DNA of 64,000 nt. Source: a virus. Below the pieces are notes generated by a model. The model was not told where the DNA came from. It made no database searches and saw only the letters and a list, made by a program, of their open reading frames with translations. The DNA lies in the IMG/VR virus record IMGVR_UViG_3300031951_000041, positions 1 to 64,000 of that record. One strand, given 5' to 3'. The translations under genes were made by a program, and so were the position numbers. Shown in pieces: positions 34,933 through 43,379 of the stretch (its first letter is position 1; every line of letters begins with the position of its first letter).

Positions 34933-34940
34933 TTTAAATT

Positions 34941-35213
34941 ATGAATAAAATAAAACCTGAAGAGGAAATACAAGACGAAGAAACTCGTATTCGTCGTGAG
35001 AATGAAGAGAATTATATACTTAAAGGGTATTTTCGATTTGCAAAAGAGCGATATAAAATTTGTATGGAGTGTGAGGCCTTTAGCAAGATAGTTAAAGCAT
35101 GCGGGGAATGTTATTGCTTTATGCCGGCAAAAGTAATTATAAAAAGTACTTCGTGTCCAGTAGGTAAGTGGGGAGCTGTTGATGAACAAGAGAGTAATAC
35201 AATCCCACCTTGA
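34941..35213 (+). CDS. Small zinc-binding conserved phage protein
   Basis: 90 residues. Cys pattern CMEC ... ACGECYCFMPAK ... STSCPVGKWG is characteristic of a small phage zinc protein family. N-terminal 30 residues charged. Overlaps the deaminase gene by 32 nt. Function unknown. Confidence 0.75.
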   Translation: MNKIKPEEEIQDEETRIRRENEENYILKGYFRFAKERYKICMECEAFSKIVKACGECYCFMPAKVIIKSTSCPVGKWGAVDEQESNTIPP

Positions 35214-35622
35214 GGTTGCAGAAACTTACTCTAAGTTATCTTATGCAAGAAGACTTAAAGTAGGGGCTATTATTGTAAAGGATAATAGAGTAATAAGTAT
35301 CGGTTACAACGGTACACCTTCAGGTTGGGATAATAATTGTGAGATTGTTACTAGAAGATACGAGAATGGTAAAGAAGAGTTGCAGACTAAACCTGAAGTT
35401 ATTCATGCTGAAGCAAACGCTATAGCTAAATTAGCTCGTAGTCAAGAATCAGGTGAAGGTTCAGATATGTTTATTACACATGCACCATGTTTAGAATGCG
35501 CAAAGCTAATTTACACAGCAGGTATAAAAAATGTATATTATAAACATGTTTATAGAAATGAAGACGGGTTAAATTTCTTACATAAGTGCGGAATAGGGAC
35601 GGAAAGAATTACGGATGTCTAA
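35182..35622 (+). CDS. dCMP deaminase
   Basis: 146 residues from ATG 35182 (GGGGAGC upstream). Zinc site: HAEANAI (His, catalytic Glu) and APCLECAKL (PCxxC). GYNGTPSGWDNNC is the usual loop of phage dCMP deaminases. Supplies dUMP for ThyX. Confidence 0.95.
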   Translation: MNKRVIQSHLEVAETYSKLSYARRLKVGAIIVKDNRVISIGYNGTPSGWDNNCEIVTRRYENGKEELQTKPEVIHAEANAIAKLARSQESGEGSDMFITHAPCLECAKLIYTAGIKNVYYKHVYRNEDGLNFLHKCGIGTERITDV

Positions 35623-35770
35623 GCAATACGAATGCTATAATTGCGATGCCATTTTTAAAATAAAAAATAATAATGACGCATCAATTCAAGAACAATACGA
35701 GGTTTACTATTGCCCCTATTGTGGTGGGGAAATAGAAGATGAGGTAGACGACGAGTCTGATGATGAATGA
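35615..35770 (+). CDS. Small zinc-ribbon protein, 51 aa
   Basis: Two knuckles, CYNC (7-10) and CPYCGG (33-38), then a very acidic tail. ATG 35615 overlaps the deaminase end and has GGACGG nearby; stop overlaps the next gene as ATGA. Typical accessory zinc ribbon of T4-like phages; may bind nucleic acid or transcription machinery. Confidence 0.75.
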   Translation: MSKQYECYNCDAIFKIKNNNDASIQEQYEVYYCPYCGGEIEDEVDDESDDE

Positions 35771-36165
35771 TTGATTGGTTTTATAATGGTGAGCCGTTTC
35801 TTGAACCTGGAGAATATTATGGATTTGTGTATATTATTACGAACAAAACCGATGGTAGAAAATACATCGGTAAAAAGTTCTTTTGGGCAACAAAGCGTAG
35901 ACAAGTTAACAAAGTTAGAAAACGTTATAAGGCAGAATCTGACTGGAAAACGTATTGGTCTTCTTCAGATGAATTACAAAGAGATGTTGAAAGACTTGGA
36001 AAAGAAAACTTTACACGTGAAATAATTCATCTATGTAAAAACAAAGGTACTACAAACTATCTGGAAGCAAAAGAGCAATTTACCAGATCAGTTCTTGAAA
36101 ATAAGGATTTATGGTATAATACGTGGATATCAGTTAAAGTGAACCGTTCCCACGTTAAATTATGA
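35767..36165 (+). CDS. GIY-YIG-like nuclease
   Basis: 132 residues. GFVYIITNKTDGRKYIGKKF carries the two strands of the GIY-YIG core (G-x-VYI ... YIG). Downstream SDWKTYWSSSDELQRDVERL and conserved Glu/Asn fit the small stand-alone phage versions. Could be homing-type or a repair/resolvase-like nuclease. Confidence 0.8.
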   Translation: MIDWFYNGEPFLEPGEYYGFVYIITNKTDGRKYIGKKFFWATKRRQVNKVRKRYKAESDWKTYWSSSDELQRDVERLGKENFTREIIHLCKNKGTTNYLEAKEQFTRSVLENKDLWYNTWISVKVNRSHVKL

Positions 36166-37085
36166 TTACTGTAATTCTTACTCTTCTTTCAGCCCTGGCT
36201 ATCTCAGCTATTGCGGCTTATTTTTCAATTATAGGTTTAATAGCTATATTTCCAACTACACCCTGGGCAATTGCCGTTATGGGTGGTAGTTTGGAATTAG
36301 CTAAACTAGTCACAGCCTCCTGGTTGTATCGTAATTGGAAAACCGCTCCACGTACTATTAAGTACTACTTTACAGTTGCAGTATTAATACTTTCTCTTAT
36401 AACTACTATGGGTATCTTCGGTTACTTATCGAAAGCTCATATGGATCAGAGTGTACCCATTGGAGACGTTGCTGCACAAGTAGCAATGATAGATGAAAAA
36501 ATAAATGTTCAAAAAGAAAATATAGAGACTAATAGAAAAATTCTTCGCCAATTAGATGAGGCTGTAGATAATGTCATGGCTCGTTCTAATGATACGAAAG
36601 GTGCTGAGAGAGCGGTACAAATTAGAAAAGCACAACAAAAAGAAAGATCACAACTTAATGAAAATATTCAACAAGCGCAGAAAGAAATAAAAGCACTTAG
36701 TGAAGAGCGAGCACCACTAGCTAAAGAAGCCCGTAAAGTAGAAGCTGAAGTAGGGCCAATTAAGTACATCGCAGCTTTAATGTATGGTGATAACCCTGAT
36801 CAAAATTTACTAGAACGTGCCGTAAGATGGGTTATCATTCTTATTGTTATTGTATTTGACCCGTTAGCTATCTTACTTCTCATTGCTGCTAATATGACGT
36901 TAAGAGAAGTAAATGGTGAAGCTATTGAAGATATTACAGTGGATTTTCAACCGAAACAAAAACGAAAATATAACCGTAAGTCTAAATGGAGTAAAGAGTT
37001 AGATAATAGAGTAGATATTGAAAAATCTAGAATTTACGAAATCCCTAAGGAAATACTAGATAAAGTGTTCCGTAGTAAATCTTGA
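36162..37085 (+). CDS. Multi-pass membrane protein with periplasmic/cytoplasmic coiled coil
   Basis: 307 residues. Three membrane spans in the first ~90 residues, a long coiled coil (about 105-205), a fourth span (VIILIVIVFDPLAILLLIAA, about 224-243) and a basic tail. The architecture is a recurrent one in T4-like marine phages. Function unknown; envelope reorganisation or superinfection control are possibilities. Confidence 0.75.
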   Translation: MITVILTLLSALAISAIAAYFSIIGLIAIFPTTPWAIAVMGGSLELAKLVTASWLYRNWKTAPRTIKYYFTVAVLILSLITTMGIFGYLSKAHMDQSVPIGDVAAQVAMIDEKINVQKENIETNRKILRQLDEAVDNVMARSNDTKGAERAVQIRKAQQKERSQLNENIQQAQKEIKALSEERAPLAKEARKVEAEVGPIKYIAALMYGDNPDQNLLERAVRWVIILIVIVFDPLAILLLIAANMTLREVNGEAIEDITVDFQPKQKRKYNRKSKWSKELDNRVDIEKSRIYEIPKEILDKVFRSKS

Positions 37086-37110
37086 TTTACTTTTTTAATT
37101 ATTATATAAT
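37082..37110 (+). promoter_or_regulatory. Sigma70-like promoter
   Basis: TTGATT 37082-37087 overlapping the previous stop, 17-bp spacer, TATAAT 37105-37110, then GGGGGTAGT before ATG 37122. Confidence 0.78.
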
Positions 37111-37121
37111 ATGGGGGTAGT

Positions 37122-37424
37122 ATGAGTGTGTTCTGGGAAGGATTTAATGAGGAAGAGCGCAAGGTCTTTATAAAATGGCTTAACGACCATTTACGTTATG
37201 GTGAAGTAACGGTTAAGTTTAATAAAAAAGACGGTGAGTTGCGTACCATGAGATGTACGTTAAATTCAGAGCTTGTACCTCAGGTAGAAAAGAAAACAGA
37301 ACGAGTTAAAGAAGTAAATGAAGATGTCTGCCCTGTTTACGATCTTGATAAGCAAGGCTGGCGATCCTTTCGTTATGATAGTGTAAAAGAGGTGTCAATT
37401 GAAATTAACGGAACCAAAAGTTGA
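37122..37424 (+). CDS. WYL_2-type Sm-like SH3 beta-barrel protein
   Basis: 100 residues. VTVKFNKKDGELRTMRCTLNS and a C-terminal CPVYDLDKQGWRSFRYDSV match the small phage family of WYL/Sm-like barrels (DUF2693). Might bind nucleic acid or modulate transcription. Overlaps the next gene by 26 nt. Confidence 0.78.
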   Translation: MSVFWEGFNEEERKVFIKWLNDHLRYGEVTVKFNKKDGELRTMRCTLNSELVPQVEKKTERVKEVNEDVCPVYDLDKQGWRSFRYDSVKEVSIEINGTKS

Positions 37425-38460
37425 TGTAACTTCAGATGACTATACGTCACATCTTGCGCATGCATTCTCTTTCTATAACATGAACAATGATAAGAAAGAT
37501 GCACGTGCATTCATGCGTACATATCTTAAAAATTCAGACAAAACAGGGCAGGCAGTAAAAGCTTTTGATAACGTCCCTGATTCCTTTTTTGTATCCACAT
37601 ACGGTTGGTTAGCACGTATAAAAAACAACGGATACAACTTACGTGAAGAACACGATAAAAAGTTTAATCAATACATTACTAATATGCTAGTAATGAAGTA
37701 CCCTACTAAAGAAGTTGAAGTAGTAGATACACCTAGACCAACTATTCAAGACCATTTAAAAGAAAAAGTAAAAGAGTATTTGGGTGATCTAGAAGGTGCA
37801 TTGGATGACTTTATTAAACAAGGTACACCGTTTAATCTTTATAATGATTTAAAAACAAAGAATATTCCAAAGCAGTTTGGTAGCGATATAATTGAGTGGG
37901 CGGATAAAAAGACTGTTGAATTTGCTCAAGCTTATGAAGCCACTGAGGGTGATCTTAAAGAAGGTTATTCTAATCTAGGTAAACGTAAACTATCTCAGTT
38001 AGTAAAATTAGTCAATGAGTTTGTTGACGATGTGAACCGCTATTCAGAATTTAAAAAAGCTAATCGTAAACCTAGAGTTAAAAAAGTCAAGCCTGCATCA
38101 CAACAAGTAGCAAAAATGAAGTATAAGAAAGAAGATACAGAAGCAAGAGTAACCTCTATTCATCCTGCCGAAATGGTAGGTGCATCACAGGTATGGGTAT
38201 ATAATTCTAAGTATAAAAAGCTGGCTGTTTATCGTACTGATTCGGCTTTAGGTATTCAAGTTAAAGGCACTACGTTACAAAATTATGATCCGGAATTATG
38301 TGAACAAAAAGTAGTTCGTAGACCCGAAGCTTTTTTACCTATTGTACTACAAGCTACAAAAATACAACTACGTAAGATAATGGAAAATCTTACAACTAAA
38401 GGATCAGACGTTAACGGACGTATTAATGAAGAGTGTATTATTTTGAGAGCGATTAAATGA
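37399..38460 (+). CDS. Conserved T4-like phage protein, 353 aa
   Basis: Starts with TTG at 37399, preceded by AGAGGTG; no ATG fits before residue 28. YTSHLAHAFSFYNMNNDKKD and DARAFMRTYLKN, followed by a basic linker (KPRVKKVKPASQQ) and a C-terminal beta domain (VWVYNSKYKKLAVYRT). Known to me as a ubiquitous unknown in T4-type marine phages near RNase H. Possibly replication-associated. Confidence 0.75.
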   Translation: MKLTEPKVDVTSDDYTSHLAHAFSFYNMNNDKKDARAFMRTYLKNSDKTGQAVKAFDNVPDSFFVSTYGWLARIKNNGYNLREEHDKKFNQYITNMLVMKYPTKEVEVVDTPRPTIQDHLKEKVKEYLGDLEGALDDFIKQGTPFNLYNDLKTKNIPKQFGSDIIEWADKKTVEFAQAYEATEGDLKEGYSNLGKRKLSQLVKLVNEFVDDVNRYSEFKKANRKPRVKKVKPASQQVAKMKYKKEDTEARVTSIHPAEMVGASQVWVYNSKYKKLAVYRTDSALGIQVKGTTLQNYDPELCEQKVVRRPEAFLPIVLQATKIQLRKIMENLTTKGSDVNGRINEECIILRAIK

Positions 38461-38711
38461 TAGCATACAGCACACTTATTGAACTAGAGACTAATCTCAT
38501 TCGTATTGATAGTATTCGTAAAACTATGGAGGCAGTAGCAGCTGGTATTGCTACTATCCCTTCCGAGGATGCTAAGACAGATATTCTATACTTTTTATCA
38601 GAAAGCTTAGGTCAAGAGACGGAACTAGCTCTTGATAAGTTTCAACAAGCCTTCGAAGCTATTCGTGAATACTCTTACCGGCCTGAGGAAAACTCAATTG
38701 ATAATTCTTGA
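38457..38711 (+). CDS. Small helical protein, 84 aa
   Basis: Helical, with a Leu/Ile heptad pattern over its length. ATGA overlap with the previous gene; its 3' end overlaps rnh by 14 nt and contains the rnh ribosome binding site. No family recognised. Confidence 0.6.
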   Translation: MIAYSTLIELETNLIRIDSIRKTMEAVAAGIATIPSEDAKTDILYFLSESLGQETELALDKFQQAFEAIREYSYRPEENSIDNS

Positions 38712-39585
38712 TTATTCGCAGGTAGTGATTTCTAACCTCATGGCTGAAATTGGTAATAGGCGTGGGGAAGATATCGGTTTGGATGTCGGGTTACTTCGAC
38801 ATATGATCATCAATACTATTCGAAGCTTAAAACAAAAATTCGAAGGTAATTATGGTGAATTAGTTATTGCTTGCGACAATAAGAACTACTGGCGTAAAAA
38901 AGTATTTCCGTATTATAAAGCTAATCGTAAAAAAGCTAGAGAAGAATCTGGCTTAGATTGGCCTATGATCTTTGAAACTATTAATCTCATTAAAGAAGAA
39001 GTAAAGACATTTTTTCCCTACAAAGTAATAGAAGTAGAGACCGCTGAAGCAGATGACATTATAGCTACATTAGTTAAATGGTCAGAAGAGAATGACTTAG
39101 GGGAAGGTATGTTTCCTGAACCTAAACCTTTGCTGATTTTATCGGGTGATCACGACTTTATTCAACTACAGAAATTTAAACACGTTAAACAGTTTTCACC
39201 TGTAACTAAGAAGTTTATTTCGTCTGAAATCACCCCTGAAAAATACCTATTTGAGCATATTATTAGGGGTGATAAGGGTGACGGTATTCCTAACGTTCTT
39301 TCTGATGATACTTCTATAGTTGAAAATGAACGTCAGAAGAAGATAATGCAAGTTAAATTAGATCAATGGTTTAGTGATTCGAGTACTTTGCCTCAAGATG
39401 AGAATTTTAAACGTAATTTTGATCGTAATAAAGCATTAGTAGATCTCACAAGAATACCAGATGATCTACAAAACACTATTATAAATACGTTTGTAAATAC
39501 ACCTACTAGAGGTAGAGAGTTACTTCTAGATTATTTTATCAAGAATAAGATGAAACTTATGATTGAACATATTGAGGAATTTTAA
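38698..39585 (+). CDS. rnh: RNase H-like 5'-3' exonuclease (T4 rnh family)
   Basis: 295 residues (T4: 305) when started at TTG 38698, with TGAGGAA upstream. FEN-1-like motifs: LDYSQV, ACDNKNYWRKKVFPYYKANR, ETAEADDIIATL, LSGDHDFIQLQ and RGDKGDGIPN, with all acidic metal ligands. Removes RNA primers from Okazaki fragments. T4 RNase H itself starts at an ATG; TTG here is forced by the frame. Confidence 0.93.
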   Translation: MIILDYSQVVISNLMAEIGNRRGEDIGLDVGLLRHMIINTIRSLKQKFEGNYGELVIACDNKNYWRKKVFPYYKANRKKAREESGLDWPMIFETINLIKEEVKTFFPYKVIEVETAEADDIIATLVKWSEENDLGEGMFPEPKPLLILSGDHDFIQLQKFKHVKQFSPVTKKFISSEITPEKYLFEHIIRGDKGDGIPNVLSDDTSIVENERQKKIMQVKLDQWFSDSSTLPQDENFKRNFDRNKALVDLTRIPDDLQNTIINTFVNTPTRGRELLLDYFIKNKMKLMIEHIEEF

Positions 39586-40076
39586 TGAACAAACTTGTAT
39601 CTGAAATGTTAGAGGATATTGATAAAGCAAAGAGCCGTGAAGAAAAGATCGCTCTTCTACGTCAATATAAAAGACCTGATCTTATATCTGTCTTACGTAT
39701 TAACTATGACCCTAACTTAGTTATGGATTTACCAGAAGGTGAACCTCCTTATAAGAAAGAACTGGATGTACCTATGGGTATGAGCCATACTAGCTTGCTA
39801 AAAGAAGTTAGACGGTTTTACATTTGGTTAGATAAAAAGACAAATCTACCTAAAATTAAAAAAGAAAGTCTCTTTATTAATATGTTAGAAGGCCTTCATT
39901 GGACAGAGGCTGAAGCTTTAATTTTAGCTAAAGATAGAAAGCTAACTAAAAAGTATAAAACTATTAAAGAAGATTTAGTACGCGAAGCATTTCCTTACGC
40001 ATTACCTCCTACAGAAGAGGTGGAGAAACCCGCACCAAAAAAAGCAAAAGCTTCTCGGGCTTCTTCAACCACATAA
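39585..40076 (+). CDS. Conserved T4-like phage protein (DUF6433-like)
   Basis: 163 residues. KAKSREEKIALLRQY, YDPNLVMDLPEGEPPYK and MLEGLHWTEAEALILAKDRK are the pattern of a family that regularly follows rnh. Basic, low-complexity tail. Function unknown. Confidence 0.78.
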   Translation: MNKLVSEMLEDIDKAKSREEKIALLRQYKRPDLISVLRINYDPNLVMDLPEGEPPYKKELDVPMGMSHTSLLKEVRRFYIWLDKKTNLPKIKKESLFINMLEGLHWTEAEALILAKDRKLTKKYKTIKEDLVREAFPYALPPTEEVEKPAPKKAKASRASSTT

Positions 40077-40087
40077 AAGAATACTTT

Positions 40088-40180
40088 ATGTCACCTTCTT
40101 GGTCTGTATCATCTGATATACCTGAGTCTGAGAAGCATTTTAATATTAATGAAGTAAATTTAAGAAGGATGAAGAAATGA
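40088..40180 (+). CDS. Possible 30-aa peptide
   Basis: ATG to TGA, ending LRRMKK and overlapping the next gene as ATGA. Fills an otherwise empty 100-nt gap. No clear ribosome binding site; may simply be a coupling leader. Confidence 0.35.
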   Translation: MSPSWSVSSDIPESEKHFNINEVNLRRMKK

Positions 40181-40416
40181 GCCGTTTTTATTTTGTTCAT
40201 GAAGATACTGATCCCTATTCAAGGGTGGCAGTAGAGACTGACGCAGTTACCTTACCTGATGTATTAAAACAGGTAGAAAATTTTTTACGGGGTGTAGGCT
40301 ACTATATTGATGGTAGGCTAGAAGTTGTGGGGTGGGATCCTGTTGAAGGTTTACCAGAGGTAAGTCAAGATTTTCTAGATCATTTTGAAAGACAGAATAA
40401 TGAGAACTCTGTATAA
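40177..40416 (+). CDS. Conserved small phage protein, 79 aa
   Basis: VTLPDVLKQVENFLRGVGYYIDGRLEVVGW is a recognisable small-protein pattern of T4-like cyanophages. AAGAAGGATGAAG precedes ATG. Acidic. Function unknown. Confidence 0.72.
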   Translation: MSRFYFVHEDTDPYSRVAVETDAVTLPDVLKQVENFLRGVGYYIDGRLEVVGWDPVEGLPEVSQDFLDHFERQNNENSV

Positions 40417-40585
40417 TTTAGAATACTGCGTAGTAGATAAGCTCAATCGCGCTAAAAAGAAATATCATGTAGGAGTGTTTAAATCTGAAAGTGAAGTAGA
40501 GCAAGCTAAATCTAGAGTTCTTAGTACTATTGAGGGTGATGATAGTATTACTTTTAATGTATACATCTGTGAGAATATTTTCTAA
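40400..40585 (+). CDS. Hypothetical protein, 61 aa
   Basis: Start ATG 40400 inside the previous gene. Basic centre RAKKKYHVGVFKSESEVEQA then beta strand. One-base overlap with the next ORF. No family recognised. Confidence 0.55.
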   Translation: MRTLYNLEYCVVDKLNRAKKKYHVGVFKSESEVEQAKSRVLSTIEGDDSITFNVYICENIF

Positions 40586-40848
40586 TGGCTGAAATACTTA
40601 AATTTCCGTCTAGAAACAATAAGTCAATAGTTAGACTTAAATTGTTTTCAGAAGATGAAATTTTTGTAATCTTAATAGCTATTAATACATACAGTGCAGA
40701 CGATTTTAAATATACAGAACATAATATTGAATTTTTAGATCCCGAAATAGCTGTACTTTGTTTAGAAAATTCTTTAAAATCATCTTTCTTCTCGGATGAA
40801 TTTAAAGTTGTAGCTCAAAATATTTTAGATAATGTAGAAAGACAATAG
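40585..40848 (+). CDS. Hypothetical protein, 87 aa
   Basis: Begins MAEILKFPSRNNKSIVRLKL, then an Ile/Leu-rich helix. Adjacent genes overlap by one base at each end, consistent with an operon of coupled small genes. No family recognised. Confidence 0.58.
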   Translation: MAEILKFPSRNNKSIVRLKLFSEDEIFVILIAINTYSADDFKYTEHNIEFLDPEIAVLCLENSLKSSFFSDEFKVVAQNILDNVERQ

Positions 40849-41384
40849 TGAATATATTTTATCTTAGTAACAATACTACGCTATGTGCCATGCAGCATGT
40901 TGACAAGCATGTGGTTAAGATGATCTTAGAATATGGTCAGCTTATGTCAACAGCTCATAGAGTATTAGATGGTGAGCCTTACTATGATAAAACAAAGAAT
41001 AATAGAAGAATTCAACGTTGGTTGTTACCTGATGAAAGAGAAGATGTAATTTGGAAAGCTTCTCATGTCAAGCATCCTTCAGGTATTTGGGTGAGAGCAT
41101 CATCGGCTCACTATTATTGGTTGTATTATCTCTGGTTAGATTTATTAGATGAGTATAAATTTAGATATGGAAAAACTCATTCATCTACAAGGATGAAACA
41201 TATTTTTAGTATGTTACCTAATAACATTCCTAGGATTGGTTGGTTATCGGATCCTACACCTGCCATGCCAGATAAATACAAGGTAGACGGTGATAGTATT
41301 CAATCTTATAGAAATTACTATCTAGGTGATAAACAAAAATTTGCTTCATGGAAACGAAGAAATGTTCCTGAGTGGTATTTATAG
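40848..41384 (+). CDS. Conserved phage protein of the DKHVVKMILE family
   Basis: 178 residues with GTG start overlapping the previous TAG. HVDKHVVKMILEYGQLMSTA, VKHPSGIWVRAS, PTPAMPDKYK and YLGDKQKFASWKRRNVPEWY are the constant blocks of a family found in very many tailed phages. Conserved His, Lys and Glu suggest an enzyme. Sometimes labelled DNA glycosylase-like; I cannot support a reaction. Confidence 0.75.
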   Translation: MNIFYLSNNTTLCAMQHVDKHVVKMILEYGQLMSTAHRVLDGEPYYDKTKNNRRIQRWLLPDEREDVIWKASHVKHPSGIWVRASSAHYYWLYYLWLDLLDEYKFRYGKTHSSTRMKHIFSMLPNNIPRIGWLSDPTPAMPDKYKVDGDSIQSYRNYYLGDKQKFASWKRRNVPEWYL

Positions 41385-41395
41385 AAAGGTTTAAT

Positions 41396-41803
41396 ATGGT
41401 TATTAAAACAGCCGATATGGATGTAGATCCTGGTAAGTTAGGATATTTTGGAAATGTATTTTTAAGAGAATTTAAACTAGGTTTAAAAGAATATAATTTA
41501 GGTCATACACACGAGTATGATCATGTTACATTATTAGCACAGGGTAAAGTACAAGTTGAAATTCAGGGTCACGAACCTAAAATTTTTGAAGCACCTACCT
41601 ACATTGTAATTGATAAAAATCTCAGACATAGATTTCTTTCGCTGGCTGAAAATACTGTTTATTATTGTATCTTTGCTTTAAGAAATGCAGACGGTGAAGT
41701 TATAGAAGACATTTATTCTGCTGATCATGATCCTAGATCTGAAATAGACCCTAAATCTATTAAAAATCGAATTACACCACTTCCCCCTCCGACTATGGGT
41801 TAA
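41396..41803 (+). CDS. Small cupin protein
   Basis: 135 residues from ATG 41396 (GAAAGG upstream). Single cupin: HTHEYDHVTLLAQGKVQVEI and the second motif ATYIVIDKNLRHRF-like strand (HRFL). Metal ligands H, H, and H are available; the usual motif-1 Glu seems replaced by Asp. Substrate unknown. Confidence 0.75.
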   Translation: MVIKTADMDVDPGKLGYFGNVFLREFKLGLKEYNLGHTHEYDHVTLLAQGKVQVEIQGHEPKIFEAPTYIVIDKNLRHRFLSLAENTVYYCIFALRNADGEVIEDIYSADHDPRSEIDPKSIKNRITPLPPPTMG

Positions 41804-41809
41804 TTCCTA

Positions 41810-42064
41810 ATGCCGAGATATACGTTTCTTAACAAACAAACTAATCAAGTAGAAGAACATTACTTTGGTATTTCTTCTTATGATGAGTTTATAAAAAATA
41901 ATCCACAACTAGAACGCTACCATGAATCAGGTCAAGCTGCTGCAATGGGCGATTCAGTGCGTTTAGGTATTCGTAAACCTGATAGTGGATTTCAAGAAGT
42001 CTTATCTAAGATTAGTGCCGCGAATTATAAAAGTAATCTTTCAGATAAGCTATCTAGACGATGA
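41810..42064 (+). CDS. Small conserved phage protein, FmdB-like layout without zinc
   Basis: 84 residues. MPRYTFLNKQTNQVEEHYFG and KPDSGFQEVLSKI match a small phage family whose first half resembles FmdB-type ribbons but without the cysteines. Ends just before a terminator. Confidence 0.7.
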   Translation: MPRYTFLNKQTNQVEEHYFGISSYDEFIKNNPQLERYHESGQAAAMGDSVRLGIRKPDSGFQEVLSKISAANYKSNLSDKLSRR

Positions 42065-42093
42065 CAGTAAATATCTTCTTTTCAACCATATCA

Positions 42094-42133
42094 AGAAAGG
42101 GGTCTATTTGACGTAGATCCCTTTTCTTTTTTT
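42094..42133 (+). terminator. Rho-independent terminator
   Basis: Stem AGAAAGGGGTCTA (42094-42106) with TAGATCCCTTTTCT (42114-42127), one bulged T, 7-nt loop, followed by a T-rich tract. Ends the 37-42 kb unit. Confidence 0.85.
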
Positions 42134-42144
42134 ACGAGGGTTCC

Positions 42145-42888
42145 ATGGCAAGAAAGCAAGCTCAGTTAAACGTAGATAATCAACCAAAAGTTTCATTAGT
42201 ATCAAATAAATTGAAACTACGAATTGATGACCTAAGAACAATACAACCTTTAACTAATAATCAAAGAAAGTTTTTTGAGCTTTATAAAAATTCATCAGCC
42301 ATTTTATTACATGGAGTCGCAGGAACAGGAAAATCTTATATTGCACTTTACAAAGCCCTAGAAGAAGTTCTAGATCGTTCAACCCCCTATCAAAAAGTTG
42401 TTATTGTAAGATCAGCGGTCCCGTCCAGAGATATTGGACATTTACCTGGAGATGAAAAAGAAAAGACCGAGGTTTATCAGCAACCGTATGTAGAAATCTG
42501 CGAAGATCTATTCTCTAGAAAAGATGCATTTCAACGTCTTCAGGAGCAGCAATCTGCTGCTTTTATGATAACTTCATTTGTTCGCGGGATTACATTGGAT
42601 GATTCTATTATTATCGTAGATGAATGCCAGAACATGACTGATATGGAGCTAAATAGTATAATGACTCGTGTAGGTAATCGTTCCAAAATCATCCTATGCG
42701 GGGACTTCAGACAGACGGATTTATATAAGAAAACTGATATGTCCGGTCTGAAGAAATTTATGGCCATCGCGGATATGATGCCATCATTTAATGTTGTAGA
42801 ATTCGAAGTAGGTGATATTGTTCGTTCGGCTTTAGTTAAAGAGTATATTTTAGCAAGGATGGAATATGAAGAAAAATACGGAACGTAA
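42145..42888 (+). CDS. phoH: PhoH-like ATPase
   Basis: 247 residues. Walker A HGVAGTGKSY (about 55-64), RSAVPSRDIGHLPGDEKEK and Walker B IIIVDECQNMTDME, then ILCGDFRQTDLYK: complete PhoH signature. Widespread in marine phages; proposed to act in RNA handling or stress, exact role unproven. First gene after a terminator; ACGAGGG upstream. Confidence 0.95.
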   Translation: MARKQAQLNVDNQPKVSLVSNKLKLRIDDLRTIQPLTNNQRKFFELYKNSSAILLHGVAGTGKSYIALYKALEEVLDRSTPYQKVVIVRSAVPSRDIGHLPGDEKEKTEVYQQPYVEICEDLFSRKDAFQRLQEQQSAAFMITSFVRGITLDDSIIIVDECQNMTDMELNSIMTRVGNRSKIILCGDFRQTDLYKKTDMSGLKKFMAIADMMPSFNVVEFEVGDIVRSALVKEYILARMEYEEKYGT

Positions 42889-42906
42889 TCTATCACTTAA
42901 GGAAAA

Positions 42907-43119
42907 ATGGACGAGTCACCAGAGGATTTTAAGAAGAAACTAAATAAACTTAAACCTAAAAAGAAATTGACCGTACCTAAGGAGTTTTTAGAAGGTGCAA
43001 ATAGTTACGATGATAAACTTATTTTAGTTAAACATTTGACAGAGAGAGAAAAAAACCGCGTATTATTAATTATTAAAGGTATGTTGAAAGACTCGGTTGC
43101 ATCTAAAAATCGTAAATGA
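42907..43119 (+). CDS. Small basic protein, 70 aa
   Basis: Lys-rich, helical, no recognised domain. AAGGAAA precedes ATG, and the stop overlaps the next gene by 4 nt. Confidence 0.6.
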   Translation: MDESPEDFKKKLNKLKPKKKLTVPKEFLEGANSYDDKLILVKHLTEREKNRVLLIIKGMLKDSVASKNRK

Positions 43120-43367
43120 AGGAGCTCCTAAAAAACCTACCCCAGATACTATCTGCGTTACCGGAGATAGTCAAGTATTTAAAATACTTACCTATTATAA
43201 TGTTACTAGGTGGGGTAGGTTATGGAGCATACACCTTTTTTTCATCTTACCGTGATCCTTATAAATGTGTAGATAATGAATTATATGAGCAAGTTCGAGT
43301 TGATTCAAACGTTTATATTTTTAAAGGGGGGTACTGCGTAGAAAATGCTCCTATACAAGAAAAATAA
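43116..43367 (+). CDS. Small single-span membrane protein upstream of the endolysin
   Basis: 83 residues. One membrane span (YLPIIMLLGGVGYGAYTFFS, about 24-43), an amphipathic N-terminus and a C-terminal domain with two cysteines. Next to the endolysin, so a pinholin/antiholin-type role is conceivable, but no holin family was recognised. Confidence 0.6.
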   Translation: MKELLKNLPQILSALPEIVKYLKYLPIIMLLGGVGYGAYTFFSSYRDPYKCVDNELYEQVRVDSNVYIFKGGYCVENAPIQEK

Positions 43368-43379
43368 GAAGGGGAATAA

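Noticed and set aside
41265-41276. GATAAATA late promoter box
   Set aside because: It is inside the coding region of the gene at 40848 and encodes Asp-Lys-Tyr; no gene start follows at a fitting distance.
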